Source of the DNA: an uncultured Selenomonas sp.
GTDB taxonomy: Bacteria > Bacillota > Negativicutes > Selenomonadales > Selenomonadaceae
NCBI GenBank assembly: GCA_937981305.1
Contig: CALJPB010000064.1
Coordinates: forward strand, 1-8,683
Length of the DNA: 8,683 nucleotides
Direction of reading: 5' to 3'
A program made the position numbers and the translations under genes. The notes beneath the pieces are model-generated. The model saw nothing but the letters and a program-made list of their open reading frames with translations, was not told the DNA's origin and ran no database searches. This document shows, in pieces, positions 1-5,913 of this stretch. How positions within the stretch are numbered: position 1 is the first letter of the stretch; every line of letters begins with the position of its first letter.

Positions 1-350
1 CGCATCAGTCCCGTCGTGACAGCAACCGCCGCGTTCGACGGGTTGCGTCCCGTCGCGAACGCGTTCGGCGCATCCTCGTTGATGATGTAGACGCGCGGCA
101 TCGGAAGCCCCGCCCGCCCCGCGAGTTTCTCCACGAGCCCGTAGAGCTCGGGTGCGCTCTGACGGTCAACCTCCTGCGCGTTATACATGCTGAGCACCAT
201 GCGGTCGGAGAACCAGTATGAGAAAAAGTTCATGCCGAGCGCGATGACAAGCATGACAGTCATGCCCGTGTGACCCGCGAACGCGCCGCCGAGGGCAACC
301 ATGAGCCCCATGAGGAGCGCCATGAGCATTGTGGTCTTGATTGAGTTCAT
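1..350 (-). CDS. htpX: HtpX-like membrane zinc metalloprotease (M48), N-terminal part, cut by window edge
   Basis: HtpX is an inner-membrane zinc endopeptidase of the M48 family that degrades misfolded membrane proteins alongside FtsH. Only the first 116 codons plus two bases of an Arg codon are inside the window. Visible: ATG at 350-348; two hydrophobic segments at about residues 7-25 and 29-46, the second ending in [10 protein letters not shown]; then the cytosolic start with YNAQEVDR and the family-typical NAFATGRNP and [11 protein letters not shown] (about residues 96-117). The HExxH zinc motif would follow just outside the window. HtpX proteins are usually about 280-290 residues, so about 40% is seen. 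AAGGAG at 361-366 lies 10 bases before the ATG. It follows serA on the same strand after a 172-base gap but has its own good promoter, so it is probably an independent unit. Identification rests on recognised family sequence; an M48 relative other than HtpX is unlikely. Confidence 0.9.
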   Translation of the reverse strand, partial: MNSIKTTMLMALLMGLMVALGGAFAGHTGMTVMLVIALGMNFFSYWFSDRMVLSMYNAQEVDRQSAPELYGLVEKLAGRAGLPMPRVYIINEDAPNAFATGRNPSNAAVAVTTGLM

Positions 351-410
351 AGGCAAATATCTCCTTCGTTCGATATATTCTTTGTCCTTTTGACTATATC
401 ATACAAAATA

Positions 411-439
411 ATTATGGAAATAGGCTGAAACATTTTCAA
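411..439 (-). promoter_or_regulatory. Probable sigma-70 promoter of htpX
   Basis: Read on the minus strand, TTGAAA (439-434) and CATAAT (416-411) are separated by 17 bases. These match the -35 and -10 consensus at 5 of 6 positions each. The start of transcription would be near 404, giving a leader of about 54 bases with AAGGAG before the htpX ATG. No operator-like palindrome is seen inside it. Confidence 0.6.
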
Positions 440-457
440 CGATCTCTGCAAACATGA

Positions 458-498
458 TGTGAGCCCCACGCGAACGACTCGTTACACAAGTGATCGCG
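458..498 (-). repeat. Copy 1 of a 41-base intergenic repeat
   Basis: Read on the minus strand from 498 to 458, this sequence matches 4273-4313 (plus) at 34 of 41 positions. The shared blocks are GATCACTTG, GTAAC, CGTTCGCGTG and GGCT. Both copies are in spacers, here between serA and htpX. It overlaps the inverted repeat at 462-505. The family is not one I can name. Confidence 0.55.
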
Positions 499-505
499 TG
501 GAGCT
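462..505 (-). repeat. Inverted repeat / stem-loop after serA
   Basis: Arms 462-473 and 494-505 pair over 12 positions. In the minus-strand transcript one pair is a G-U wobble and the other eleven are Watson-Crick; the loop is 20 bases. It begins 18 bases after the serA stop. No U-run follows the second arm (the next bases read CACATCATG), so it is not a standard intrinsic terminator. It could still stop exonucleases or act with Rho. No better terminator for serA is visible. Confidence 0.55.
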
Positions 506-522
506 GGCACAGGGATCTCGTG

Positions 523-2118
523 TTATATTGTCTCAAAGTTGACAAATTTTGCATCGAAGATGCCGTCGATCGCAAGCACACGCGCAAGCGTATCATCGGG
601 GATGTCGTGGTCAATCGTGAGTGCCATGATGCTCATACCCTCGCGCTTCGACTTGCCGACCTGCATGGACGAGATGTTGATGCCCGCCTCGCCCATGATG
701 GAGCCGACCGTGCCGATGACACCTGGGCGGTTGATGTGCGGGCAGATGAGGAGGCGTTCGTGCGGGTCGATGTCCACACGGAAGCCGTTGATCCGTACAA
801 TGCGCCCCTCCGTACCGAAGAGCGTGCCCTGCACCTCTGCTGTGCCCGCTTCTGCCGTCCCCGCCGCCGTCGTGACACGCACGGTGATGAGCGTCGAATA
901 GTGCGAGGTTTCCTTTTCCTTGATCTCCGTCACCTTGATGCCGCGCGACTTCGCAACACTCGGCGCATTGACGTAGTTGATCTCGCTCTCAAGGATGGGA
1001 TTGAGCATCCCCTTGAGGAGTGCCGTCGTGAGAAAGCTCGTGTTGACCTCCGTGATCTCACCGTTGTAGACAACCTCCACATGAGAGATGGGCCCTTCCG
1101 CGAGCGAGCAAACGGTGCAGCCGAGCTGCTCCGCGAGTGTGATGTAGGGGCGAATGACGCGCATGACTTCCTTCGAAACAGGAGCCATGTTGACCGCCGC
1201 CGTCACGGGTTCGCCGCGCAGAGCCGCACGAATGCCCTCCGCGACATCGACAGACACACCGATCTGTGCCTCCACCGTGGACGCGCCGAGATGCGGCGTG
1301 AGCACGATGCCCGGAACGCCGCGCAGCGGATGATCCTCCGCAAGCGGCTCGCTCTCGAACACATCGATTGCCGCTCCCGCGACGATCCCATCCTTGACCG
1401 CCGCCGCCAAATCACTTTCGTTGATAATGCCGCCGCGCGCGCAGTTGACGAGACGCACGCCTTTCTTCATCTTACGCAGCTCCGGCATCGAGATCATGCC
1501 GCGCGTCTCCTTCGTCAGCGGCATATGTACTGTGATAAAGTCTGCCGCCGCAAAGATGTCGTCGAGCGTCCCGACGGTCACACCGAGTGCCTTTGCACGC
1601 TCCTCATTGATGTACGGGTCATACGCAATGATGTTCATATCGAAGGCGAGCGCACGCTTTGCAACGCCGCTGCCGATGCGCCCCATGCCGATCACGCCAA
1701 GGGTCTTGCCGCGCAGCTCCACACCGACGAACGACTTGCGATCCCACGCCCCCGCGTGCATCGTCGCATCCGCCGCAGGAATCTTGCGTGCGAGCGAGAG
1801 CATCATCGCCATCGTGTGCTCCGTCGCGGCGATTGTATTGCCGCCCGGCGAGTTGATGACAATGATACCGCGCTCCGTCGCCGCCTTTACGTCGATGTTG
1901 TCCACGCCGACACCTGCGCGTCCGATGATCTTGAGTTTATCGGCGCGCGCGAGCACATCCGCCGACACCTTCGACGCGGAGCGCACCATGAGCGCATCGT
2001 AGTCACCGATGATCTCCACGAGTTCCTCGTGCGAAATCTTGTCTCGCACATCGACCTCATACTCCGCTAGCAGCCCGATCCCCTCGGGCGAAATCCCATC
2101 CGCAGCCAAAATCTTCAT
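523..2118 (-). CDS. serA: D-3-phosphoglycerate dehydrogenase, long form with ACT domain
   Basis: Catalyses NAD-dependent oxidation of 3-phosphoglycerate to 3-phosphohydroxypyruvate, the first committed step of L-serine synthesis in the cytosol. The 531 residues fit the long (type I) form. Order: N-terminal substrate-binding part; Rossmann domain with GMGRIG at 144-149 and the NAD-selecting Asp167 (AYDPY); catalytic Arg228 (NCARGG), Glu257 (ESEP) and His276 (PHLGAS); the intervening allosteric substrate-binding domain at about 315-450; and a C-terminal ACT domain from about 456 (RPGVIGTVGSIMGEAGINI) that in this family binds serine for feedback control. Start choice: GGAGGG at 2126-2131 (minus) sits 7 bases upstream of the ATG, and the family start MKIL is intact. 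It is monocistronic or loosely followed by htpX. The neighbouring ABC operon is divergent. An imperfect 15-base tandem duplication gives AGTAEAGTAE near residues 419-428. Serine feedback is inferred from domain content only. Confidence 0.97.
   Translation of the reverse strand: MKILAADGISPEGIGLLAEYEVDVRDKISHEELVEIIGDYDALMVRSASKVSADVLARADKLKIIGRAGVGVDNIDVKAATERGIIVINSPGGNTIAATEHTMAMMLSLARKIPAADATMHAGAWDRKSFVGVELRGKTLGVIGMGRIGSGVAKRALAFDMNIIAYDPYINEERAKALGVTVGTLDDIFAAADFITVHMPLTKETRGMISMPELRKMKKGVRLVNCARGGIINESDLAAAVKDGIVAGAAIDVFESEPLAEDHPLRGVPGIVLTPHLGASTVEAQIGVSVDVAEGIRAALRGEPVTAAVNMAPVSKEVMRVIRPYITLAEQLGCTVCSLAEGPISHVEVVYNGEITEVNTSFLTTALLKGMLNPILESEINYVNAPSVAKSRGIKVTEIKEKETSHYSTLITVRVTTAAGTAEAGTAEVQGTLFGTEGRIVRINGFRVDIDPHERLLICPHINRPGVIGTVGSIMGEAGINISSMQVGKSKREGMSIMALTIDHDIPDDTLARVLAIDGIFDAKFVNFETI
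836..865 (-). repeat. 15-base imperfect tandem duplication inside serA
   Basis: Units 836-850 and 851-865 agree at 12 of 15 positions and encode two AGTAE units around residues 419-428, in the intervening (allosteric substrate-binding) domain. Being a multiple of three it keeps the frame. It probably lengthens a surface loop. Confidence 0.55.
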
Positions 2119-2174
2119 CCGTAAGCCCTCCCATGCGGCACAGCACCGCAGTCTATTTGCACCGTGTGAGCTTC

Positions 2175-2204
2175 ATTATAGACAAAAGGGGCGACGTGTG
2201 TCAA
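2175..2204 (-). promoter_or_regulatory. Consensus sigma-70 promoter of serA
   Basis: On the minus strand a perfect TTGACA (2204-2199) and a perfect TATAAT (2180-2175) are 18 bases apart. Transcription should start near 2168, leaving a leader of about 50 bases, too short for a T-box or large riboswitch. This predicts strong expression from a basal promoter. No clear operator is seen. Confidence 0.8.
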
Positions 2205-2257
2205 ATACTTGAAAAAACGCCGATAAATTCACGCATATTCATATCTTTACGCTTCGG

Positions 2258-2287
2258 TTGACAATCTTCTTCCATGGGCGATATACT
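2258..2287 (+). promoter_or_regulatory. Probable promoter of the ABC importer operon
   Basis: TTGACA at 2258-2263 and TATACT at 2282-2287 are separated by 18 bases, with 6/6 and 5/6 consensus matches. The expected start is near 2294 with a leader of about 69 bases to the first permease. The serA promoter fires the other way about 55 bases upstream. GACAAT (2260-2265) and ATTGTC (2295-2300) form a widely spaced inverted pair across the promoter; this is too short to call an operator. I see no NikR-like GTATGA/TCATAC pair. Confidence 0.65.
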
Positions 2288-2362
2288 AAGAACCATTGTC
2301 TGCCAGATAAATGATAAAAAACAATCGTCCACCACAAAAACCTACAATATAATGGAGCACCT

Positions 2363-3295
2363 ATGACATACAAGACCATCCTCGGGCGATGTCTGCAATT
2401 CATCCCCGTCTTTTTTGGTATCACCCTGCTTTCCTTTGGACTCATCTACATCGCCCCCGGCGATCCCGTCGGCATCCGGCTCTCGGCGGGCGGCATCGCC
2501 GCCGATCCGCAGCTCGTGGAGCGGATGCGTGCGGAAATGGGTCTCGATCAGCCCTTTCTCGTGCAGTACGGACACTGGCTCATCCATTTCCTCCAGGGCG
2601 ATATGGGCAAATCCTATATCACCGATCTGCCTGTCGCTGCAACGTTTTGGAAGGCACTCCCCTACACGCTCCGTATGGCGGGTACGGCGATGGGGCTCAC
2701 ACTCCTCATCTCCCTGCCGCTCGGCATCGCCATCGCCGCGTGCCGCAACAGCCGCATGGACTATGTCGTTCGCTTTCTCACATTCGTCCTGAATGCAACG
2801 CCCGGCTTTATCATCGGGATTGTCCTCATGTTTATCTTTTCCTATCGGCTCGGATGGATTCCCGTGCTCGCAACGACGAAGCCGATCGGCATGATCCTGC
2901 CCGCGCTGACGCTTGGACTCGTCATGTCCTCACGCTACATCCGTCAGATTCGTGCAGCGGCACTCGACGAACTGGCAAAGGACTATGTGATCGGGCTGCG
3001 CGCACGCGGCATCACGGAGCGCGTGATCCTCGCCCGCAATGTCCTGAAGAATATCATGGTCATTGTCATCACGCTCACGGGCATCTCCATCGGTTCGCTC
3101 CTCGGCGGCACGGTGATTATTGAGACCATCTTTAACTGGCCTGGCATCGGCAGCCTCATCATGGGGGCAATCGGGAATCGCGACTATCCCGTCATTCAGG
3201 CGGTTGTCGTCTGGATGGCACTCGCATTCTTCCTTGTAAATCTCATCGCCGACCTCTCCTATCGTTATTTCAATCCGAAAATCAAGGATCTCTAA
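2363..3295 (+). CDS. ABC importer permease, NikB/DppB type
   Basis: First membrane subunit of a nickel/peptide-class (PepT) ABC importer; with the next gene it forms the inner-membrane channel. 310 residues, usual length. The N-terminal domain typical of OppB/NikB begins with ILGRCLQFIPVFFGITLLSF and a first membrane segment at about 9-30; the periplasmic part carries MGLDQPFLVQYG (60-70). Further hydrophobic segments lie at about 101-127, 135-160, 176-190, 230-252 and 276-297. The EAA loop that contacts the ATPase is at about 198-230 (LDELAKDYVIGLRARG, then ARNVLKN). GNRDYPVIQ near the C-terminus closely resembles the segment I recall from E. coli NikB. GGAG (2354-2357) is 5 bases before the ATG. 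The next gene begins directly after the stop, so the two are translationally coupled. A peptide permease cannot be excluded, so no symbol is given. Confidence 0.93.
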   Translation: MTYKTILGRCLQFIPVFFGITLLSFGLIYIAPGDPVGIRLSAGGIAADPQLVERMRAEMGLDQPFLVQYGHWLIHFLQGDMGKSYITDLPVAATFWKALPYTLRMAGTAMGLTLLISLPLGIAIAACRNSRMDYVVRFLTFVLNATPGFIIGIVLMFIFSYRLGWIPVLATTKPIGMILPALTLGLVMSSRYIRQIRAAALDELAKDYVIGLRARGITERVILARNVLKNIMVIVITLTGISIGSLLGGTVIIETIFNWPGIGSLIMGAIGNRDYPVIQAVVVWMALAFFLVNLIADLSYRYFNPKIKDL

Positions 3296-4129
3296 ATGAT
3301 GAACTTCTTTCTGCAAACGCCGTTCCTCTTTCGCACATTCGCGCTCCTCGCGGCACTTATCCTCATCGTAAGCCTCTTCTCCGCGCAGCTTGCCCCCTAT
3401 GACCCGTATGTGACCGATCCGCAGCTAATCCTAAAGGCACCGTCTGCAGAGCATCTCCTCGGCACGGACAACTACGGCAGGGACATCCTCTCGCGCATTC
3501 TCGCGGGCGGAAAAACGAGCATCTTTGCCGCGCTCTTCATCATTCTCGTCGCCGGCTCGCTCGGCAGTCTTATCGGACTGCTCGCGGGCTACTACCGTGG
3601 GCGGATGGATGCAATGCTGATGCGCGTAACCGACATCTTTCAGGCATTTCCCGACATTGTCCTTGCCATTGCGGTTGCGGGTGTGCTCGGCGGCGGACTT
3701 GTGAACGCCGTACTCGCACTCATCCTTACGACATGGACACAGTACGCGCGCATTGCGCGGAGCGCAGCGGTCGCGGCAAAGGAGGAGACATACATACAGG
3801 CGGCACGCCTCTCAGGATGCAGCGATACGCGAATCCTCTTTGGACACATCCTGCCGAACATCGCGGGGCCGCTCGTCGTCACCGCCGTGCTTCATGTCAG
3901 CTCTATGATGATGGGGCTCGCGGGGCTGTCCTACCTCGGCATTGGGGTTCAAATCCCCGCAGCGGAGTGGGGCGCGATGATCAGCGAGGGGCAGAAATAT
4001 CTCCAACAGGCACCGTGGGCGGCACTCGCGCCGAGCGCGGTGATGGTCGCCGTCATGATGGTGTTCAATATGTTTGGCGATCAGCTGCGTGACCTGCTCG
4101 ATCCCAAGATGCGGGAAAAACGAGTGTAA
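3296..4129 (+). CDS. ABC importer permease, NikC/DppC type
   Basis: Second membrane subunit, partner of the preceding permease. 277 residues, normal for the family. An N-terminal membrane segment at about 13-31 is followed by LAPYDPY and the family hallmark HLLGTDNYGRDILSR (53-67). Then come further membrane segments (about 75-98, 118-143, 190-215 and 243-262). The EAA coupling loop is at 161-189 (AKEETYIQAARLSG, then ILPNI). WGAMISEG (225-232) is also typical of DppC/NikC. The ATG at 3296 directly abuts the TAA of the upstream gene, and a second in-frame ATG at 3299 is an alternative start. AAGGA at 3284-3288 serves either. A 229-base spacer with several repeats follows before the binding-protein gene. 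Substrate unproven: metal chelate or peptide. Confidence 0.93.
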   Translation: MMNFFLQTPFLFRTFALLAALILIVSLFSAQLAPYDPYVTDPQLILKAPSAEHLLGTDNYGRDILSRILAGGKTSIFAALFIILVAGSLGSLIGLLAGYYRGRMDAMLMRVTDIFQAFPDIVLAIAVAGVLGGGLVNAVLALILTTWTQYARIARSAAVAAKEETYIQAARLSGCSDTRILFGHILPNIAGPLVVTAVLHVSSMMMGLAGLSYLGIGVQIPAAEWGAMISEGQKYLQQAPWAALAPSAVMVAVMMVFNMFGDQLRDLLDPKMREKRV

Positions 4130-4136
4130 CGTACAG

Positions 4137-4149
4137 ACAGATTATCTGT
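4137..4149. repeat. Short palindrome ACAGATTATCTGT
   Basis: Six-base arms flank a single T, beginning 8 bases after the permease stop. An overlapping pair TACAGA/TCTGTA (4132-4137 and 4145-4150) gives a second way to fold. It could be a small operator-like dyad or a weak hairpin; nothing ties it to a named regulator. Confidence 0.3.
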
Positions 4150-4198
4150 ATGGATGCTGTGTAATGCCTCAAAGCGAACCCTAGAGTAAAGAGTGCAT

Positions 4199-4266
4199 TT
4201 CGCCCCCTGCGGATTTCTTTCGTTCAAGCGCAGCGCGTTTAAGAAGTCCGCAGGTATTTAGGCGAA
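4199..4266 (+). repeat. Large stem-loop in spacer between permease and binding-protein genes
   Basis: Arms 4206-4219 and 4241-4254 pair over 14 positions with one G-U wobble in the plus transcript, around a 21-base loop. An outer pair TTCGCC (4199-4204) and GGCGAA (4261-4266) closes it further. The second arm is followed by GTATTTAGGCG rather than a U-run, so it is not a clean terminator. In a single transcript it could protect the upstream or downstream half and so set the ratio of permease to binding protein, as hairpins do in other importer operons (inference). It may equally be a dispersed intergenic repeat. No convincing promoter for the binding-protein gene is seen in this spacer. Confidence 0.6.
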
Positions 4267-4272
4267 TAAATA

Positions 4273-4313
4273 CACGATCACTTGCGTAACTAAGCGTTCG
4301 CGTGAGGCTTACA
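4273..4313 (+). repeat. Copy 2 of the 41-base intergenic repeat
   Basis: Matches 458-498 (minus) at 34 of 41 positions. Just upstream, the copy 1 stem base CACGCGA appears here as CACGA, as though two bases had been lost, so the stem of copy 1 is weaker here. The strand relative to the downstream gene differs from copy 1. Confidence 0.55.
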
Positions 4314-4324
4314 CAGCGCATACA

Positions 4325-4357
4325 GCATCTCTGATAAATATTTTTCAGGAGGATTCC
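4325..4357 (+). repeat. Degenerate copy of the CTGATAAA palindromic repeat, containing the binding-protein RBS
   Basis: GCA, CTGATAAAT (4331-4339), TTTTTCAG (4341-4348) and GATTCC (4352-4357) follow the same order as in the intact copy at 7564-7601, with a TCT insertion after GCA and a shortened centre. AGGAGG at 4347-4352, the ribosome binding site of the next gene, lies inside it. Similarity is short, so this may be chance. Confidence 0.35.
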
Positions 4358-4358
4358 C

Positions 4359-5882
4359 ATGAACAAAACACTGAAACGTCTCTGCGCCGCGCTCCTGCTC
4401 GCCGTTCCGCTCACGATGAGCGGCTGCGGCGGCTCGGATCAGGCGGCAGACAGCAAGAAAATCGTGCGCGTCGGTGGCACAGTCGCCGTGACGAGCTCGA
4501 TGGATCCCGCGAAGGAGTGGATGGGCTGGTACGCCGTACGCTACGGTGTCGGCGAAACACTCTTCCGTCTCGACGACAGTATGAAGCCGCAGCCGTGGCT
4601 CGCCGAAAAGGCGGAGAATGTCGAGCCGACGGTCTGGCGCATCACACTGAAGGACAATGTCACCTTCTCGAACGGCGAGAAGATGACGGCGGACAAGGTC
4701 ATCGCCTCGCTCAAGCGCACGGCGGAGACGAATGACCGCGCCGCATGGCTGAAGGATGCAGAGTACACGGCAGAGGGAAATGTCCTCACGATCCGTACGA
4801 AAGCGCCGTATGCGACCCTCGTCAACGATCTGTGCGACCCGTACGCTGTCATCGTCGATGTTGCAGGCACGAAGGACTTTGAGAATGCGCCCATCTGCAC
4901 GGGGCCGTTTGTCATGAGCAGCTTTGAGGCGGACAAGCACGCCGTCATGACGAAGAACCCGAAGTATTGGGGCGGCGACGTGAAGGTCGACGAGGTCGAG
5001 TATACGAAGATCGCAGACTTCAACACGCTCGCAATGGCACTGCAGGGCGATGAGATCGACGTAGCACTGGATCTCAGCCCCGAGACGGCAGAGACGATTG
5101 CGGCGAATGACAAGTTTACGGTTGTCAAGACGCCGCAGACGCGCACCTATCAGCTCTACATGAACCTCGATAAGCTCACCGATCCTGCGGTTCGTCAGGC
5201 GATCATGTACGGTGTTGACAAAAAGACCATCGGCGACCAGTACCTCAAGGGCGCAATGACAGCGTCGAACAGTGCGTTCCTCGCCTCCACGCCCTATGGC
5301 GATCCCGCGCTCAAGGCACGCTCCTACGATCCCGAAAAGGCAAAGCAGGTGCTTGCGGCGGCAGGATATACGGACACGAACGGCGATGGCATTGTCGAAA
5401 AGAACGGACAGCCGCTGACCGTCGAGATGGGTGTCTACAAGCGTCTCTTCAACGAGAACATCACAACGGAGATGCAGGCACAGCTCAAGAAAATCGGCAT
5501 TAACGTCAACATTGTTTCGCATGAGAAATCGACCTATTACAAGGCGGGCGAATACGAGATCGGTCTTTACTCCGTCATCACCATGCCCACGGGCGACCCG
5601 TATGCATTCCTGCGTGACGTGCTGAGCGCAAAGGGCGTTGCAAACTTTGGGCACTACACGAACCCCATCGTGGAGCAGCTGCTGTCCGACCTGCCGAATA
5701 CATTTGACTCGACAAAGCGCATCGCGCTCGTCAACCACATTCAGCAGCAGGTGATCGACGATGCGGCGATGGACTTCATTGGGTTCAACAATATGCAGGT
5801 CGGCATCTCGAAGAAGGTCACGGGATTCCTCTCCACGCCGAGCGACTACTATCATGTGACAAAGGATCTGGACAAGAAGTGA
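4359..5882 (+). CDS. ABC importer substrate-binding lipoprotein, NikA/OppA family (SBP_bac_5)
   Basis: Captures the substrate outside the inner membrane and hands it to the two permeases. 507 residues, normal for family 5 binding proteins. A lipoprotein signal peptide: basic MNKTLKR, hydrophobic core at about 8-20, lipobox MSGC with lipidated Cys23, then a Gly/Ser-rich tether. Family features: ETLFRLDD (66-73), the WRITLKDNVTFSNGEKMTAD block (93-112), TGPF (181-184), NPKYWGG (200-206), VRQAIMYGVDKK (278-289) and YDPEKAKQVLAAAGY (323-337) leading into a DTNGDGI loop (339-345). Overall it reads most like NikA. The Arg-rich RPFRF segment I recall from E. coli NikA, linked there to metallophore binding, appears as DPYAV (160-164), so nickel is not assured. 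AGGAGG at 4347-4352, 6 bases before the ATG, is the strongest site in the operon, fitting the usual excess of binding protein. Confidence 0.92.
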   Translation: MNKTLKRLCAALLLAVPLTMSGCGGSDQAADSKKIVRVGGTVAVTSSMDPAKEWMGWYAVRYGVGETLFRLDDSMKPQPWLAEKAENVEPTVWRITLKDNVTFSNGEKMTADKVIASLKRTAETNDRAAWLKDAEYTAEGNVLTIRTKAPYATLVNDLCDPYAVIVDVAGTKDFENAPICTGPFVMSSFEADKHAVMTKNPKYWGGDVKVDEVEYTKIADFNTLAMALQGDEIDVALDLSPETAETIAANDKFTVVKTPQTRTYQLYMNLDKLTDPAVRQAIMYGVDKKTIGDQYLKGAMTASNSAFLASTPYGDPALKARSYDPEKAKQVLAAAGYTDTNGDGIVEKNGQPLTVEMGVYKRLFNENITTEMQAQLKKIGINVNIVSHEKSTYYKAGEYEIGLYSVITMPTGDPYAFLRDVLSAKGVANFGHYTNPIVEQLLSDLPNTFDSTKRIALVNHIQQQVIDDAAMDFIGFNNMQVGISKKVTGFLSTPSDYYHVTKDLDKK

Positions 5883-5913
5883 GCGCACACACAGCGCACA
5901 GCGGAGCAGCGTC

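Noticed and set aside
490..2070. 526-residue plus-strand open frame opposite serA
   Set aside because: It is antisense to a fully conserved serA and its translation is Arg/His/Asp-rich with no recognisable domain, the usual shadow of a GC-biased gene.
2348..2353. TATAAT just before the first permease
   Set aside because: It overlaps the ribosome binding site and has no -35 match at 16-18 bases; a transcript from it would lack the leader needed for translation.
2119..2362. Possible riboswitch or T-box in the serA/importer divergent region
   Set aside because: The leaders are about 50 and 69 bases with no extended conserved folding or terminator; only promoters are supported.
4181..4414. 77-residue minus-strand frame across the spacer before the binding protein
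   Set aside because: It reads through the stem-loop and repeat and into the signal peptide on the opposite strand; no supporting ribosome site or family similarity that I can see.
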